DNA from: Pacificimonas pallii
GTDB lineage: Bacteria > Pseudomonadota > Alphaproteobacteria > Sphingomonadales > Sphingomonadaceae
Length of the DNA: 64,000 nt
Assembly (NCBI RefSeq): GCF_019204005.1
Contig: NZ_JAGSPA010000003.1
Coordinates: 434,001-498,000 of the forward strand
Direction of reading: 5' to 3'
This document shows, one piece after another, positions 16,493-25,011 of this stretch. The notes under the pieces were generated by a model. The model was not told where the DNA came from, made no database searches, and saw only the letters and a program-made list of their open reading frames with translations. The first letter of the stretch is position 1. The number at the start of each line of letters is the position of its first letter. The translations under genes were made by a program, and so were the position numbers.

Positions 16493-18076
16493 GTGACGAC
16501 TCCCAAAGTCCTTATTTCCGACAAAATGTCCCCAAAGGCTGCCGAGATCTTCCGTGAACGCGGAATCCAGGTCGACGAGAAAACCGGCCTCGGCAAAGAC
16601 GAACTCATCGCCATCATCGGCGAGTATGACGGCCTCGCCATACGCTCCTCGACGCGGCCTGACGCCGACATCATGGACGCGGCCACGAACCTGAAAGTCA
16701 TTGGCCGCGCCGGGATCGGCACCGACAATATCGACAAGGATGCCGCATCGGCGCGCGGTATCGTCGTTATGAACACGCCGTTCGGCAATTCCATCACCAC
16801 GGCGGAACACGCCATCGCGATGATGTTCGCCCTCGCCCGCCAGCTGCCCGAGGCCGATGCCTCCACACAGGCTGGCAAGTGGGAGAAGTCGAAATTCATG
16901 GGCGTGGAGCTCACCGGCAAGACGCTCGGCCTGATCGGTGCCGGCAATATCGGCTCCATCGTCGCCGACCGCGCCCGCGGCCTGAAGATGAAAGTCGTCG
17001 CCTTCGATCCGTTCCTGACCGAGGACCGCGCCGTCGAAATCGGCGCTGAAAAAGTCGATCTCGACGGCCTTCTGTCGCGCGCCGATTTCATCACGCTCCA
17101 CACACCCCTCACCGACCAGACACGCGGTATTCTTGGCCGGGAAAATCTTGAAAGGACAAAGAAAGGCGTGCGCATCATCAACTGCGCGCGCGGCGGCCTG
17201 ATTGACGAGGCGGCGCTGAAGGATCTGCTGGAAAGCGGCCACATCGCCGGTGCCGCGCTCGACGTGTTTGGCGAGGAACCCGCGAAGGAAAACAGCCTGT
17301 TCGGTACGCCCGGCTTTGTCGCGACGCCGCATCTTGGGGCATCGACGACGGAGGCGCAGGTCAATGTCGCCATTCAGGTTGCCGAGCAGATGGCCGACTA
17401 TCTGCTGACGGGCGCGGTCACCAACGCGCTCAACACGCCCTCGGTCAGCGCCGAGGAAGCGCCCCGGCTGAAGCCTTACATGACGCTCGCCACCAAGCTT
17501 GGCCTGCTCGCCGGACAGCTTGCGCATCGCGGCATCAAGCGCGTGTCCATCGAGGCCGAGGGGGCCCTTGCCGAACTCAATATGAAGCCGGTCACCGCCG
17601 CCGTCCTTGCCGGTATGCTGCGTCCGATTTCGGATACCGTGAACATGGTCAATGCCCCCTTCATGGCACGTGAACGCGATATCGACGTCGCCGAGGTACG
17701 CCATGACAAGGAAGGCGATTATGCCAGCCTGCTGCGTCTGACCGTCGAAACATCGGACGGTGTGCGCTCCGTCGCAGGCACGCTGTTTGGCGATAATGCG
17801 CCGCGTCTGGTCGAACTTTTCGGTATCCGCATGGAGGCGGAGCTCGACGGTCCGATGCTGTATATCGAAAATGAGGACAAGCCGGGCTTCATCGGCGCGG
17901 TCGGGTCCACGCTGGGCCAGGCCGGGATCAATATTGGCACGTTCAATCTCGGCCGCCGCGCCGGCGGCTCGGACGCCGTCATGCTCGTCGCCGTCGATGA
18001 CGAAGTGAACGCCGACGTCATGGCGACCATCAAGACACTGGACGGCGTCAAGAACGTCAAGGCATTGACTTTCTAG
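16493..18076 (+). CDS. serA: D-3-phosphoglycerate dehydrogenase
   Basis: First enzyme of serine synthesis, oxidising 3-phosphoglycerate with NAD+. The 527-residue protein is the long form: substrate and nucleotide domains (GLIGAGNIGSIVADRARGL near residue 144, catalytic Arg in NCARGGLIDE, His in TPHLGASTTEAQ), an intervening domain from about residue 315, and a C-terminal ACT domain (LYIENEDKPGFIGAVGSTL) from about 455. The GTG at 16493 follows GGAGA by six bases. The reading frame opens upstream inside a repeat, but nothing there resembles the family. hisZ follows after 24 bases. Confidence 0.97.
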   Translation: MTTPKVLISDKMSPKAAEIFRERGIQVDEKTGLGKDELIAIIGEYDGLAIRSSTRPDADIMDAATNLKVIGRAGIGTDNIDKDAASARGIVVMNTPFGNSITTAEHAIAMMFALARQLPEADASTQAGKWEKSKFMGVELTGKTLGLIGAGNIGSIVADRARGLKMKVVAFDPFLTEDRAVEIGAEKVDLDGLLSRADFITLHTPLTDQTRGILGRENLERTKKGVRIINCARGGLIDEAALKDLLESGHIAGAALDVFGEEPAKENSLFGTPGFVATPHLGASTTEAQVNVAIQVAEQMADYLLTGAVTNALNTPSVSAEEAPRLKPYMTLATKLGLLAGQLAHRGIKRVSIEAEGALAELNMKPVTAAVLAGMLRPISDTVNMVNAPFMARERDIDVAEVRHDKEGDYASLLRLTVETSDGVRSVAGTLFGDNAPRLVELFGIRMEAELDGPMLYIENEDKPGFIGAVGSTLGQAGINIGTFNLGRRAGGSDAVMLVAVDDEVNADVMATIKTLDGVKNVKALTF

Positions 18077-18100
18077 CCCGTATCAGGGCGTAGGGTGCGC

Positions 18101-19213
18101 ATGACCGACCCCATCTCTCGCGGGCTCCTGCCCGAAGGATTCCGTGATCGCCTCGCGCCCCGCGCCGCGGCTGCGGACAGGCTCGTGCGCACCCTTTGCG
18201 ATCGCATCACGGCCCATGGCTATGACCTCGTGCAGCCGCCCCTTGCGGAGTTTGAGGACAGCCTGATCGGGCGGCTGTCCGATGGCGGCGCGCAGGATCT
18301 GCTGCGCGTCATCGACCCCGTCTCGCAGCGCACGCTCGCCATCCGCTCCGACATCACGCCGCAGGCCGGACGCATCGCCGCCACGCGCCTTGCGCACCGT
18401 CCGCGTCCGCTGCGGCTCAGCTATGCCGGTCCCGTGCTCAGCGTGCGCCCGCCGCAGGTCGGCGCGGAACGCGAACGCATGCAGATCGGTGCGGAACTGA
18501 TCGGCCATGACAGCGTCGCCGCCGCAGGCGAAATCCTGACCGTCGCGCTGGAGGCCCTTACCGCCGCAGGCTGCGCCGACCTTTCCGTCGACCTCACCCT
18601 GCCCTCGCTCGTCGAAGAGCTTGCCGAAGCTGACTGGCCCGTTGACAACCTTGACGCCGTCCGCGCCGCCCTTGACGGCAAAGACCACGCGTCCCTGATT
18701 GCGGCGGGCGGCGCGGCCTATGCCCCGCTGATCGAGGCCGCTGGCCCCGCGGCATCCGCGATCCCCGCCCTCCGCGCAGCCGGCATGGGCGCCGCTTTCG
18801 ACCGCCGCCTTGATGCCGCAGAGGCGCTGACGGCCCGCGCCTCCGGCCTCGCCCGCGTCACCGTCGATCCCACCGAGCGGCGCGGCTTCGAGTTTCAGAC
18901 CTGGCTCGGCTTCAGTCTGTTCGCGGGCGGTATCGCCTCTGAAATCGGCCGCGGCGGCACCTATATCGTCCGCCATCCCGGCGGCGCGGAGGAACCCGCC
19001 ATCGGCTTCTCCCTCTACATTGACGGTCTGGTTCAGGCGGGCCTGGGCAGGCGGAAGACACGCCGTATCTTCCTGCCGCACGGCACCGATGCCGGGGTTG
19101 GTACGGCGCTGCGCGCCGACGGCTGGGTCACCGTCGCCGCCCTTTCAGGATCCGATGATGCGGAAGCGAACGCCTGCACCCACATCTGGACCGGCGAACC
19201 GGCCGCGCTGTGA
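18101..19213 (+). CDS. hisZ: ATP phosphoribosyltransferase regulatory subunit
   Basis: A 370-residue class II HisRS-like protein without tRNA-charging function. It pairs with a short-form HisG to make the first histidine-pathway enzyme. The N-terminal LLPEGFRDRLAPRAAAADRL and the motif 2-like FRSD equivalent (LAIRSDITPQAGRIAATRL) are clear, and the histidyl anticodon domain is absent, which separates it from HisS. AGGG lies five to seven bases before the ATG at 18101. The stop overlaps the GTG of a small membrane protein gene (GTGA). The presence of hisZ predicts a short HisG elsewhere in the genome. Confidence 0.92.
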   Translation: MTDPISRGLLPEGFRDRLAPRAAAADRLVRTLCDRITAHGYDLVQPPLAEFEDSLIGRLSDGGAQDLLRVIDPVSQRTLAIRSDITPQAGRIAATRLAHRPRPLRLSYAGPVLSVRPPQVGAERERMQIGAELIGHDSVAAAGEILTVALEALTAAGCADLSVDLTLPSLVEELAEADWPVDNLDAVRAALDGKDHASLIAAGGAAYAPLIEAAGPAASAIPALRAAGMGAAFDRRLDAAEALTARASGLARVTVDPTERRGFEFQTWLGFSLFAGGIASEIGRGGTYIVRHPGGAEEPAIGFSLYIDGLVQAGLGRRKTRRIFLPHGTDAGVGTALRADGWVTVAALSGSDDAEANACTHIWTGEPAAL

Positions 19214-19344
19214 CCGAAGAAGAGCAAAACAAGCTCCGCGACGATGCGGCCCGCGCGGGCATATTCGCCACCATAGCGCTCTTCATCGCCGCCATCGCCC
19301 TCGCCCTCTCGATCCTCGGTCTGTTCATGCCGCTGTCAAGATGA
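19210..19344 (+). CDS. 44-residue single-pass membrane protein
   Basis: A small gene coupled at both ends: its GTG overlaps the hisZ stop (GTGA) and its stop overlaps the next start (ATGA). The translation has a charged head, MTEEEQNKLRDDAARAGIF with the GTG read as Met, and one membrane segment of about 23 residues (ATIALFIAAIALALSILGLF) ending in PLSR. The acidic, cytoplasm-facing head and single helix suit a small membrane adaptor or regulator. I do not recognise a family, but the double overlap strongly supports a real gene. Confidence 0.7.
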   Translation: MTEEEQNKLRDDAARAGIFATIALFIAAIALALSILGLFMPLSR

Positions 19345-19895
19345 CACGGACCCGGCTGATCCTTCTCAACGGCGCGACTTCCGCCGGGAAGACCAGTCTC
19401 GCCGCTGCTTTGCAGGCCAGACTCCCCGGCGTTTGGCTGAATGCCAGCATCGATGATTTCATTAAAATGATGCCGCCAGGCCTGCGAAACGACCCCGAAG
19501 GCATTCGCGTCGTCAGCGATGAGCATGCTGGCACCGTGGCGCTCGCCTTTGGCCCTAGCGGTTTTAAGATGATCCAGGCCTTCCACCGCGCGGTCGCTGC
19601 GATGGCGGCGACAGGCAGGATCATTGTCGATCACGTCATGTTCGATCCGCGCTTCTGGCCCGATTGGCAGGAAGCACTTGGCGCCCTGCCCCGCCTTACC
19701 GTTGGTGTCCATTGCGACCTGCCGGAACTTGAACGCCGCGAACGGGAACGCGGTGACCGCATGATCGGTCAGGCCCGCGCCCAGATCAACCTTGTGCATC
19801 GCGCACCGCAATATGATCTGGAAGTCGACACGAGCCGCGATTCCAATGCCGATTGCGCGCAGAAGATATTGGACCTGATCGCCGCCCGGCTCTAG
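19341..19895 (+). CDS. P-loop kinase resembling chloramphenicol phosphotransferase (CPT family)
   Basis: A 184-residue P-loop protein. Walker A reads LNGATSAGKTSLAAAL at residues 9-24, followed by a DDF motif (NASIDDFIKMMPPGL), a VDHVMFDPRFWPDW segment, and a C-terminal ERRERERGDR(M)IGQA stretch typical of the chloramphenicol 3-O-phosphotransferase-like family. Most chromosomal members have no tested substrate, so resistance should not be assumed. The start overlaps the stop of the small membrane protein gene. purA follows after 44 bases, giving a possible hisZ-small protein-kinase-purA unit. Confidence 0.8.
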   Translation: MTRTRLILLNGATSAGKTSLAAALQARLPGVWLNASIDDFIKMMPPGLRNDPEGIRVVSDEHAGTVALAFGPSGFKMIQAFHRAVAAMAATGRIIVDHVMFDPRFWPDWQEALGALPRLTVGVHCDLPELERRERERGDRMIGQARAQINLVHRAPQYDLEVDTSRDSNADCAQKILDLIAARL

Positions 19896-19939
19896 GCAAG
19901 CGCACGGCCCGTTTCTTCCAGCCGTAGAGAGTTTCTGAC

Positions 19940-21229
19940 ATGAGCAACGTAACCGTAATCGGCGCACAATGGGGCGACGAGGGCAAAGGCAAGATCGTCG
20001 ACTGGCTGGCTGCGCGCGCCGATGTCGTCGTCCGGTTTCAGGGCGGCCACAATGCCGGGCACACGCTCGTGGTGGATGGCAAGGTCTACAAGCTCAGCCT
20101 GCTGCCGTCCGGCATCGTTCGGGGCACGCTCAGCGTCATTGGCAATGGTGTCGTCCTCGACCCCTGGGCGCTCGCCAAGGAGATCGAGACCCTGCGCGGT
20201 CAGGGTGTGGACATCACGCCGGACGTGCTCCGCATCAGTGAGACATGCCCGCTCATCCTCCCTTTCCACCGCGACCTTGACGGCCTGCGCGAGGATGCCT
20301 CCGGCGAAGGCAAGATCGGTACGACCCGCCGCGGCATTGGCCCCGCCTATGAGGACAAGGCCGGCCGCCGCGCCCTTCGCGTCTGCGATCTTCACGACCT
20401 CGGCCGCATCGGTCCGCAGCTCGACCGGATCGAGGCGCATCACAACGCCCTGCGCGCGGGCTTCGGCGTCGAGCCTATTGATCGCGAAGGCCTGCTGACG
20501 GAGCTGGCGGCGATCAAGGACACCGTTCTTCCCTACGTGGCCCCGGTCTGGCGCGATCTCAACGCCGCCCAGGCGGATGGCAAGCGGATCCTGTTCGAGG
20601 GGGCGCAGGGTGTGCTTCTCGATGTCGATCACGGCACCTACCCCTTCGTCACCAGCTCCAACACGGTCAGCGGCACGTCGGCATCCGGGTCGGGCCTTGG
20701 GCCCGATGCGGCGGGCTATGTCCTTGGCATCGTCAAGGCGTACACCACCCGCGTTGGTAGCGGCCCCTTCCCCACCGAACTGATGGACGAGACCGGCCGG
20801 AAACTCGGCGAGCGCGGCCATGAATTCGGCACCGTCACCGGCCGCCAGCGGCGGTGCGGCTGGTTCGATGCCGCGCTGGTGCGTCAGTCCATCGCCATTT
20901 CCGGCGTCAGCGGCATGGCGCTTACAAAGCTCGATGTCCTCGACACGTTCGAGACGCTGCGCATCTGCACCGGATATGAAATTGGCGGCAAACACTATGA
21001 CTATCTGCCCGCCGCCACGCAGGATCAGCAGGCCGCAACGCCGGTCTATGAGGAATTTGAAGGCTGGGAGGGCATGACCGCCAATGCCCGCAGCTGGAGC
21101 GACCTGCCCGCGCAGGCCGTGAAATATGTCAAGCGCATCGAGGAACTGGTCGGCTGCCCGGTGGCCCTGGTATCGACCAGCCCCGAGCGCGACGACACGA
21201 TCCTGGTGACGGACCCGTTCAAGGGGTAA
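19940..21229 (+). CDS. purA: adenylosuccinate synthetase
   Basis: GTP-dependent ligase joining IMP and aspartate, the first committed step to AMP. The 429-residue protein has the GTP-binding start [20 protein letters not shown] and the catalytic [10 protein letters not shown] histidine segment; the [15 protein letters not shown] loop and the [23 protein letters not shown] region (quoted by [14 protein letters not shown]) are all intact. It is the last gene of the plus-strand serC-serA-hisZ-purA run. Only 87 bases, with no clear terminator, separate it from a convergent gene. Confidence 0.98.
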   Translation: MSNVTVIGAQWGDEGKGKIVDWLAARADVVVRFQGGHNAGHTLVVDGKVYKLSLLPSGIVRGTLSVIGNGVVLDPWALAKEIETLRGQGVDITPDVLRISETCPLILPFHRDLDGLREDASGEGKIGTTRRGIGPAYEDKAGRRALRVCDLHDLGRIGPQLDRIEAHHNALRAGFGVEPIDREGLLTELAAIKDTVLPYVAPVWRDLNAAQADGKRILFEGAQGVLLDVDHGTYPFVTSSNTVSGTSASGSGLGPDAAGYVLGIVKAYTTRVGSGPFPTELMDETGRKLGERGHEFGTVTGRQRRCGWFDAALVRQSIAISGVSGMALTKLDVLDTFETLRICTGYEIGGKHYDYLPAATQDQQAATPVYEEFEGWEGMTANARSWSDLPAQAVKYVKRIEELVGCPVALVSTSPERDDTILVTDPFKG

Positions 21230-21316
21230 AGACCCAGAAGCAGATTTCGCAATCGCGCGGAAAGTCGCGGAACGAAGGAAAAACCTCGCCCGGGGCGCGG
21301 CACCGCCCGAAACTCG

Positions 21317-21619
21317 CTATTCCGTGAGGCCCACAATTTCGGCGATCTCGTCCATATCCGTGCCTTTCGGGACGATATTCCAAAGGTCGCTGTTACAGCC
21401 GTTGATCACCACCACGGCGTTTTTCGGGCAGACACCCAGGCACTTCACCTCGATAATCCCCATCGGACTTTTGCGGCCCTTTCCGCCGCCGCAATAGCCG
21501 CGCAGCGCCTTCATCAGGCTCTGTTTGCCCTTAATGCCAAAGCCGCCCTTGCATTTCTTCGAACATTTCGCGCAGACGAGAATCGCCTTCGACCAGTCGG
21601 ACCGGACGGTGCGTTTCAT
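21317..21619 (-). CDS. thioredoxin-like (2Fe-2S) ferredoxin-domain protein
   Basis: A 100-residue cytoplasmic protein. Cysteines in ILVCAKCSKKC, RGYCGGGKG and EVKCLGVCPKNAVVV give a pattern like the thioredoxin-fold 2Fe-2S ferredoxins that occur as stand-alone proteins or NuoE-like domains; an extra cysteine is in INGCNSD. It probably carries electrons, but no partner oxidoreductase is adjacent. The start at 21619 gives MKRTVRSDWSKAILV. It lies 28 bases downstream of the J-domain gene on the same strand and converges with purA. Confidence 0.82.
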   Translation of the reverse strand: MKRTVRSDWSKAILVCAKCSKKCKGGFGIKGKQSLMKALRGYCGGGKGRKSPMGIIEVKCLGVCPKNAVVVINGCNSDLWNIVPKGTDMDEIAEIVGLTE

Positions 21620-21647
21620 TTGGCGACGAATCCGGCGACCGGCGTGG

Positions 21648-22184
21648 CTATTCGCCCTTCCATTCGCGCATTTCCTCGGCGCGCTTCAGGACTTCATAGG
21701 CCGCCTGCCCCGCCTGAAACAGTTTCGCCGCCTCTTCGTCGCCCGGCTTGCGGTCAGGATGATGCAGCTTGGCCCATTTGCGGTAGGCCAGCTTGATCTC
21801 CTCGAACTTCGCATCGACGTCGAGTTCGAACAGTTCCAGCGCGTCCAGCTCGCCCTGACCGCGGCTGCCATCGCCGCTACCGGCCCACTCATAAGCGCGC
21901 GAGCGGGCGTGTTTCGCGGCCGCGTTTTCATCATTCGCGCGGTCCTGCGCCTGTTCTTTCGTCAGGCCTTCGAAATAATTATAGCCGCGATTATACTCGC
22001 CCGCGTGTTTCTGGCAGAAATACCAGCGATCCTTCGAATTCGGCGATTTCGGAGCAGGGCAGTCCCCCTTTTCCTCGCAGCCATGGCGGTCGCAGATACG
22101 GACAGTCGCCGCGTCGAATCCGGCGGCGTCATATTCGCCCCAGCGCGGGAATCCCCAGCTTTTCGGTGTACGTGTAGGTGGCAT
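21648..22184 (-). CDS. J-domain protein with N-terminal cysteine-rich module
   Basis: A 178-residue DnaJ-like co-chaperone. The J domain is C-terminal (LDVDAKFEEIKLAYRKWAKL, then HHPDRKPGDEEA), with the HPD motif intact for Hsp70 stimulation. The N-terminal part has a cysteine/histidine cluster (ICDRHGCEEKGDCPAP and WYFCQKHAGEYN) that looks metal-binding and is typical of an alphaproteobacterial J-protein family. The open frame runs to 22253, but the ATG at 22184 (MPPTRTPKSWGFPRWGEY) begins where the family does. The ribosome binding site is poor. Confidence 0.85.
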   Translation of the reverse strand: MPPTRTPKSWGFPRWGEYDAAGFDAATVRICDRHGCEEKGDCPAPKSPNSKDRWYFCQKHAGEYNRGYNYFEGLTKEQAQDRANDENAAAKHARSRAYEWAGSGDGSRGQGELDALELFELDVDAKFEEIKLAYRKWAKLHHPDRKPGDEEAAKLFQAGQAAYEVLKRAEEMREWKGE

Positions 22185-22299
22185 AGCCAACCAATCTAAG
22201 GTGTCACAAAGGCGTTGGCCACCATGAAGCGCAGGGCATCTTGGTCGCAGCATGGCAAGGATCTTGGAACCCCTTCCGGTCTATGCCGCACATTCTGCA

Positions 22300-22389
22300 C
22301 GTCACCCCGGCGCACGCCGGGGTCCATCCCTTGTGTCTGCGCCCTGGCTTTCTCTCAAAAGATCGACACCGGCCTGCGCCGACATGACG
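22300..22389. repeat. dispersed repeat family A, copy A2 (90 bp)
   Basis: It starts CGTCACCCCGGCGCACGCC and ends CCTGCGCCGACATGACG, so its ends are imperfect inverted repeats. It is the same length as copy A1. It lies in the gap between the DUF937 and J-domain genes, both on the minus strand. Confidence 0.8.
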
Positions 22390-22425
22390 GCAAAGATATG
22401 GGCTCGGACGCGAAAGAGGGAGCGG

Positions 22426-22980
22426 CTATTTGCGGCCGAACATACCCATAATGTCGTCGATCGGATTGCCGTCGCCGTCCTGATCGAGTGCATTCAGCAA
22501 TCCGCCAAACCCGCCTGTGGGCGCCGCCCCGCGACCGGCACCGCCGCTCTGCCCGCCAAGCATCGACCCGGCCGCCGCCCCGATCAGGCCGCCCAGCGCG
22601 CCGCCGCCCATTCTCTTCGTCAGCGCCTTTCCAACCATCGCCGCCACGATGGGCAGCAGCATCTTCATCACGGCATCGGATACGCCCGGTGTTTCGGTCG
22701 ACGCCTTCTTCGCGACCTGACGGCTGACATCTTTCGATCCGAAAATCTGACCCAGGATCTGGTTACCGGTATCCCGCGCGGCTTCGGGCCGCTCAACCCT
22801 CCCGGCCAGGTCTTCCACCTGCGAAAGGTCGCCGCCCGCGGCCTGCTTTCGCATCCCGCCCATCACCATCGGCAGCAGCGACGCCATCGCGCCTCGGGTC
22901 TGCTCCGGTGTCAGTCCGAACTGCTGGCCAACATTCGTAAAATCGACGCCCGCTGCGCCGGCAATGTCTTCAATGTTCAT
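22426..22980 (-). CDS. DUF937-family protein
   Basis: A 184-residue cytoplasmic-looking protein with no signal peptide. The DUF937 hallmark is the helix-rich FGLTPEQTRGAMASLLPMVMGGM stretch near residue 21 and a Gly/Ala-rich second half (GGGALGGLIGAAAGSMLGG) that may form helices or insert in a membrane. The tail ends in LDQDGDGNPIDDIMGMFGRK, which contains a DxDGDG calcium-loop-like sequence. The function is unknown. The start overlaps the stop of the DUF885 gene by four bases, so the two are co-translated. Confidence 0.85.
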   Translation of the reverse strand: MNIEDIAGAAGVDFTNVGQQFGLTPEQTRGAMASLLPMVMGGMRKQAAGGDLSQVEDLAGRVERPEAARDTGNQILGQIFGSKDVSRQVAKKASTETPGVSDAVMKMLLPIVAAMVGKALTKRMGGGALGGLIGAAAGSMLGGQSGGAGRGAAPTGGFGGLLNALDQDGDGNPIDDIMGMFGRK

Positions 22981-24758
22981 GAAACCCCTTCCTCGATCAC
23001 TTTTGCCTGCTCGGCCGCGATCCAGCGGTCGACATGACCTTCAAGCACATCCAGCGGCACCGCGCCATTTTCCAGCACGGCGTCATGAAACGTACGCAGG
23101 TTGAAGGACGGCCCCAATGCCGTTTCCGCCCGTTCCCGCAACGCCCGGATCTTCAGTTCGCCGACCTTATAGGCCAGCGCCTGTCCCGGCCATGTAATGT
23201 AGCGGTTCACTTCGGCATCGATGTTCGCTGCGGACAAAGCGCTATTATCGGTCATGAAGGCAACCGCACGCGCCTTGCTCCAGCCTTTTGAATGGATGCC
23301 GGTATCGACGACCAGGCGGCAGGCGCGCCACATCTCGTAGCTCAACTGACCCATTTTCTTGGCGGGCGTGTCATACATGCCCATTTCCTTGCCCAACTGC
23401 TCGGAATACAGGCCCCAGCCCTCGACAAATGCTGTGAAATTCGATCCGAACTGCCGGATCGGGTGCATCTCGAGTTCCTGCTGCAAAGACAGTTGGTGGT
23501 GGTGTCCGGGAACCGCTTCATGAATCGACAGCACGGGCACTTCCCACAAGGGACGCTGGTCAAGAGCTGTCAGGTTCACCCGGTAAATACCCGGACGCCC
23601 GATGGCGAGCGAGCCGAGTTCGTAATAGGCCGTCGTATTGCCAACGGCCTGATCCATTGGGATCGGCTTCACCGTATAGGGCAGCCGCGGCAGCGTCCCG
23701 AACAATTGCGGCATCCAGCCATCGATCAGCTTCGTCTGCGCCGCCGTGACCTGTAGCAGCTCATCACCCGTTTTCGGATAATAGACCGGATTGGTGCGCA
23801 AATCCTCGATGAAGCCCTTGCGGTCACCCGCGAAGCCCGCCTCTGCGGCGACCGTTTCCATTTCCGCCCGGATACGGGCGACTTCGGACAGGCCGAGCTT
23901 ATGCACCTCGTCCGCTGTCATGTCGGTCGTCGTGAAGCTCTTGATCAGATATTGATAATAATCCGTACCGCCCGGCGTTTCGGAAATTCCGATGGTATCA
24001 CGGCATTTCGGTTCATATTCAGCCGTGTAGAACTCTCCGAATTGGCGATAAGCCGGAATGACGCTCTGTTCGATGGCGGCCCGGGCGCGTGTCTTCAGGT
24101 CCTCCCACTCGCCTTCCGAAATCGTATCCGGGCGCTCGGAAAAGGGCATCCAGAAACTGGAGCTTTCCGCCGTGTCCGCATAGCGCCCTTCGATCGTGCC
24201 GATGAATGTTTCCATCGGCTCACAGGGCTGCATCAGCCCGCCCGCTATGGCTTTGCGCGTCCGCGCGATTCCGGCGGCGTTCTGCTCCGAATAGTTTTCC
24301 AGTCGGCCAATATAGGAGTCGTAATCCGCCTTGGTGAAAAACGGGCTCCCCTCCGGCAAACCCGCAAACCACATGTGCCAGCCGCCGCGATTGGTGAAGA
24401 TCATGTAGCGGCTGTGCGGAAATTCCGCCCCCGCCAGCTGATCGTCGATTCCCCGCAACAGCACGCCGTAATCGACACGCAGATCATTGGGCAGCGCGCC
24501 CACATCGATGGCCGCAAAGCGTTTCCGGAACGCGCGCACCTCGGCAAGCTGCCTCTGCTCGGCGGCCTCTGACAGGTCGCCAATCTTGCTGTCCCCGCGC
24601 CGGTCGCCGACGCGCATCGCCGTCAGCGGGCTATTGTCCAGCGTCCATTGCCACAGCTCTTCGCGCAGCGCCGTATAATCATCCACTGGCGCGGCCAGGA
24701 CCGGTGCGCCGGTCAGCGGCAGCGCGGCGATCACACCTGCCAGAATCCAGTTTTTCAT
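22977..24758 (-). CDS. secreted DUF885-family putative peptidase
   Basis: A 593-residue protein with an N-terminal signal peptide (MKNWILAGVIAALPLTGAPV then LAAP). The family's zinc-site-like motif HEAVPGHHHQLSLQQE is near residue 410, followed by EGWGLYSEQLGKEMGMY and a conserved WPGQALAYKVGELKI segment, as in other DUF885 proteins that resemble M2/M3-type metallopeptidases. A periplasmic carboxypeptidase- or aminopeptidase-like role is likely but unproven. The ATG at 24758 has GGGAGA about eight bases upstream; the longer frame to 24788 does not. Co-transcribed with the DUF937 gene. Confidence 0.88.
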   Translation of the reverse strand: MKNWILAGVIAALPLTGAPVLAAPVDDYTALREELWQWTLDNSPLTAMRVGDRRGDSKIGDLSEAAEQRQLAEVRAFRKRFAAIDVGALPNDLRVDYGVLLRGIDDQLAGAEFPHSRYMIFTNRGGWHMWFAGLPEGSPFFTKADYDSYIGRLENYSEQNAAGIARTRKAIAGGLMQPCEPMETFIGTIEGRYADTAESSSFWMPFSERPDTISEGEWEDLKTRARAAIEQSVIPAYRQFGEFYTAEYEPKCRDTIGISETPGGTDYYQYLIKSFTTTDMTADEVHKLGLSEVARIRAEMETVAAEAGFAGDRKGFIEDLRTNPVYYPKTGDELLQVTAAQTKLIDGWMPQLFGTLPRLPYTVKPIPMDQAVGNTTAYYELGSLAIGRPGIYRVNLTALDQRPLWEVPVLSIHEAVPGHHHQLSLQQELEMHPIRQFGSNFTAFVEGWGLYSEQLGKEMGMYDTPAKKMGQLSYEMWRACRLVVDTGIHSKGWSKARAVAFMTDNSALSAANIDAEVNRYITWPGQALAYKVGELKIRALRERAETALGPSFNLRTFHDAVLENGAVPLDVLEGHVDRWIAAEQAKVIEEGVS

Positions 24759-24955
24759 ATGGTGACATCTCCCGAATATCGTGAACACGCCCTATCGCCC
24801 GACATCCAAACCGTAAAGCAAAGCCGCGGCCGCCCTCTTCCCTCTCCGCGAATGCCGGCATGTCTCGGTACGCAGGTGAAGCGGAACATCGGTTCGGGAC
24901 GGGCATGGCGACCCGCGCCGAAAGGCGCAGTCAGCCCCCGAATTCATGCCTTTCA

Positions 24956-24971
24956 GCAGGTTATAACCTGC
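24956..24971. promoter_or_regulatory. perfect 16-bp palindrome (operator-like) before the radical SAM gene
   Basis: GCAGGTTATAACCTGC is its own reverse complement. It ends 40 bases before the radical SAM start codon, and its centre contains a -10-like TATAAC. This is the usual geometry of a repressor site over a promoter. No regulator gene is adjacent, and the site does not match the alphaproteobacterial LexA box (GTTC-N7-GTTC). Confidence 0.55.
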
Positions 24972-25011
24972 ATCTATCGACACCTGGCACTCGAGAACAT
25001 ATAAAGAACGA

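Noticed and set aside
16385-17704. A 439-codon minus-strand frame over serA
   Set aside because: It is antisense to a well-conserved serA and begins in a family B repeat; its translation has no recognisable motif.
19341-19895. Chloramphenicol resistance gene
   Set aside because: Only the fold family is supported. There is no mobile context, and the position between metabolic genes does not suggest resistance.
19892-20995. A 367-codon minus-strand frame over purA
   Set aside because: It lies wholly antisense to purA, whose motifs are complete; the frame is a shadow.
24956-24971. LexA (SOS) box before the radical SAM gene
   Set aside because: The alphaproteobacterial LexA site is GTTC-N7-GTTC, and this palindrome has neither half.
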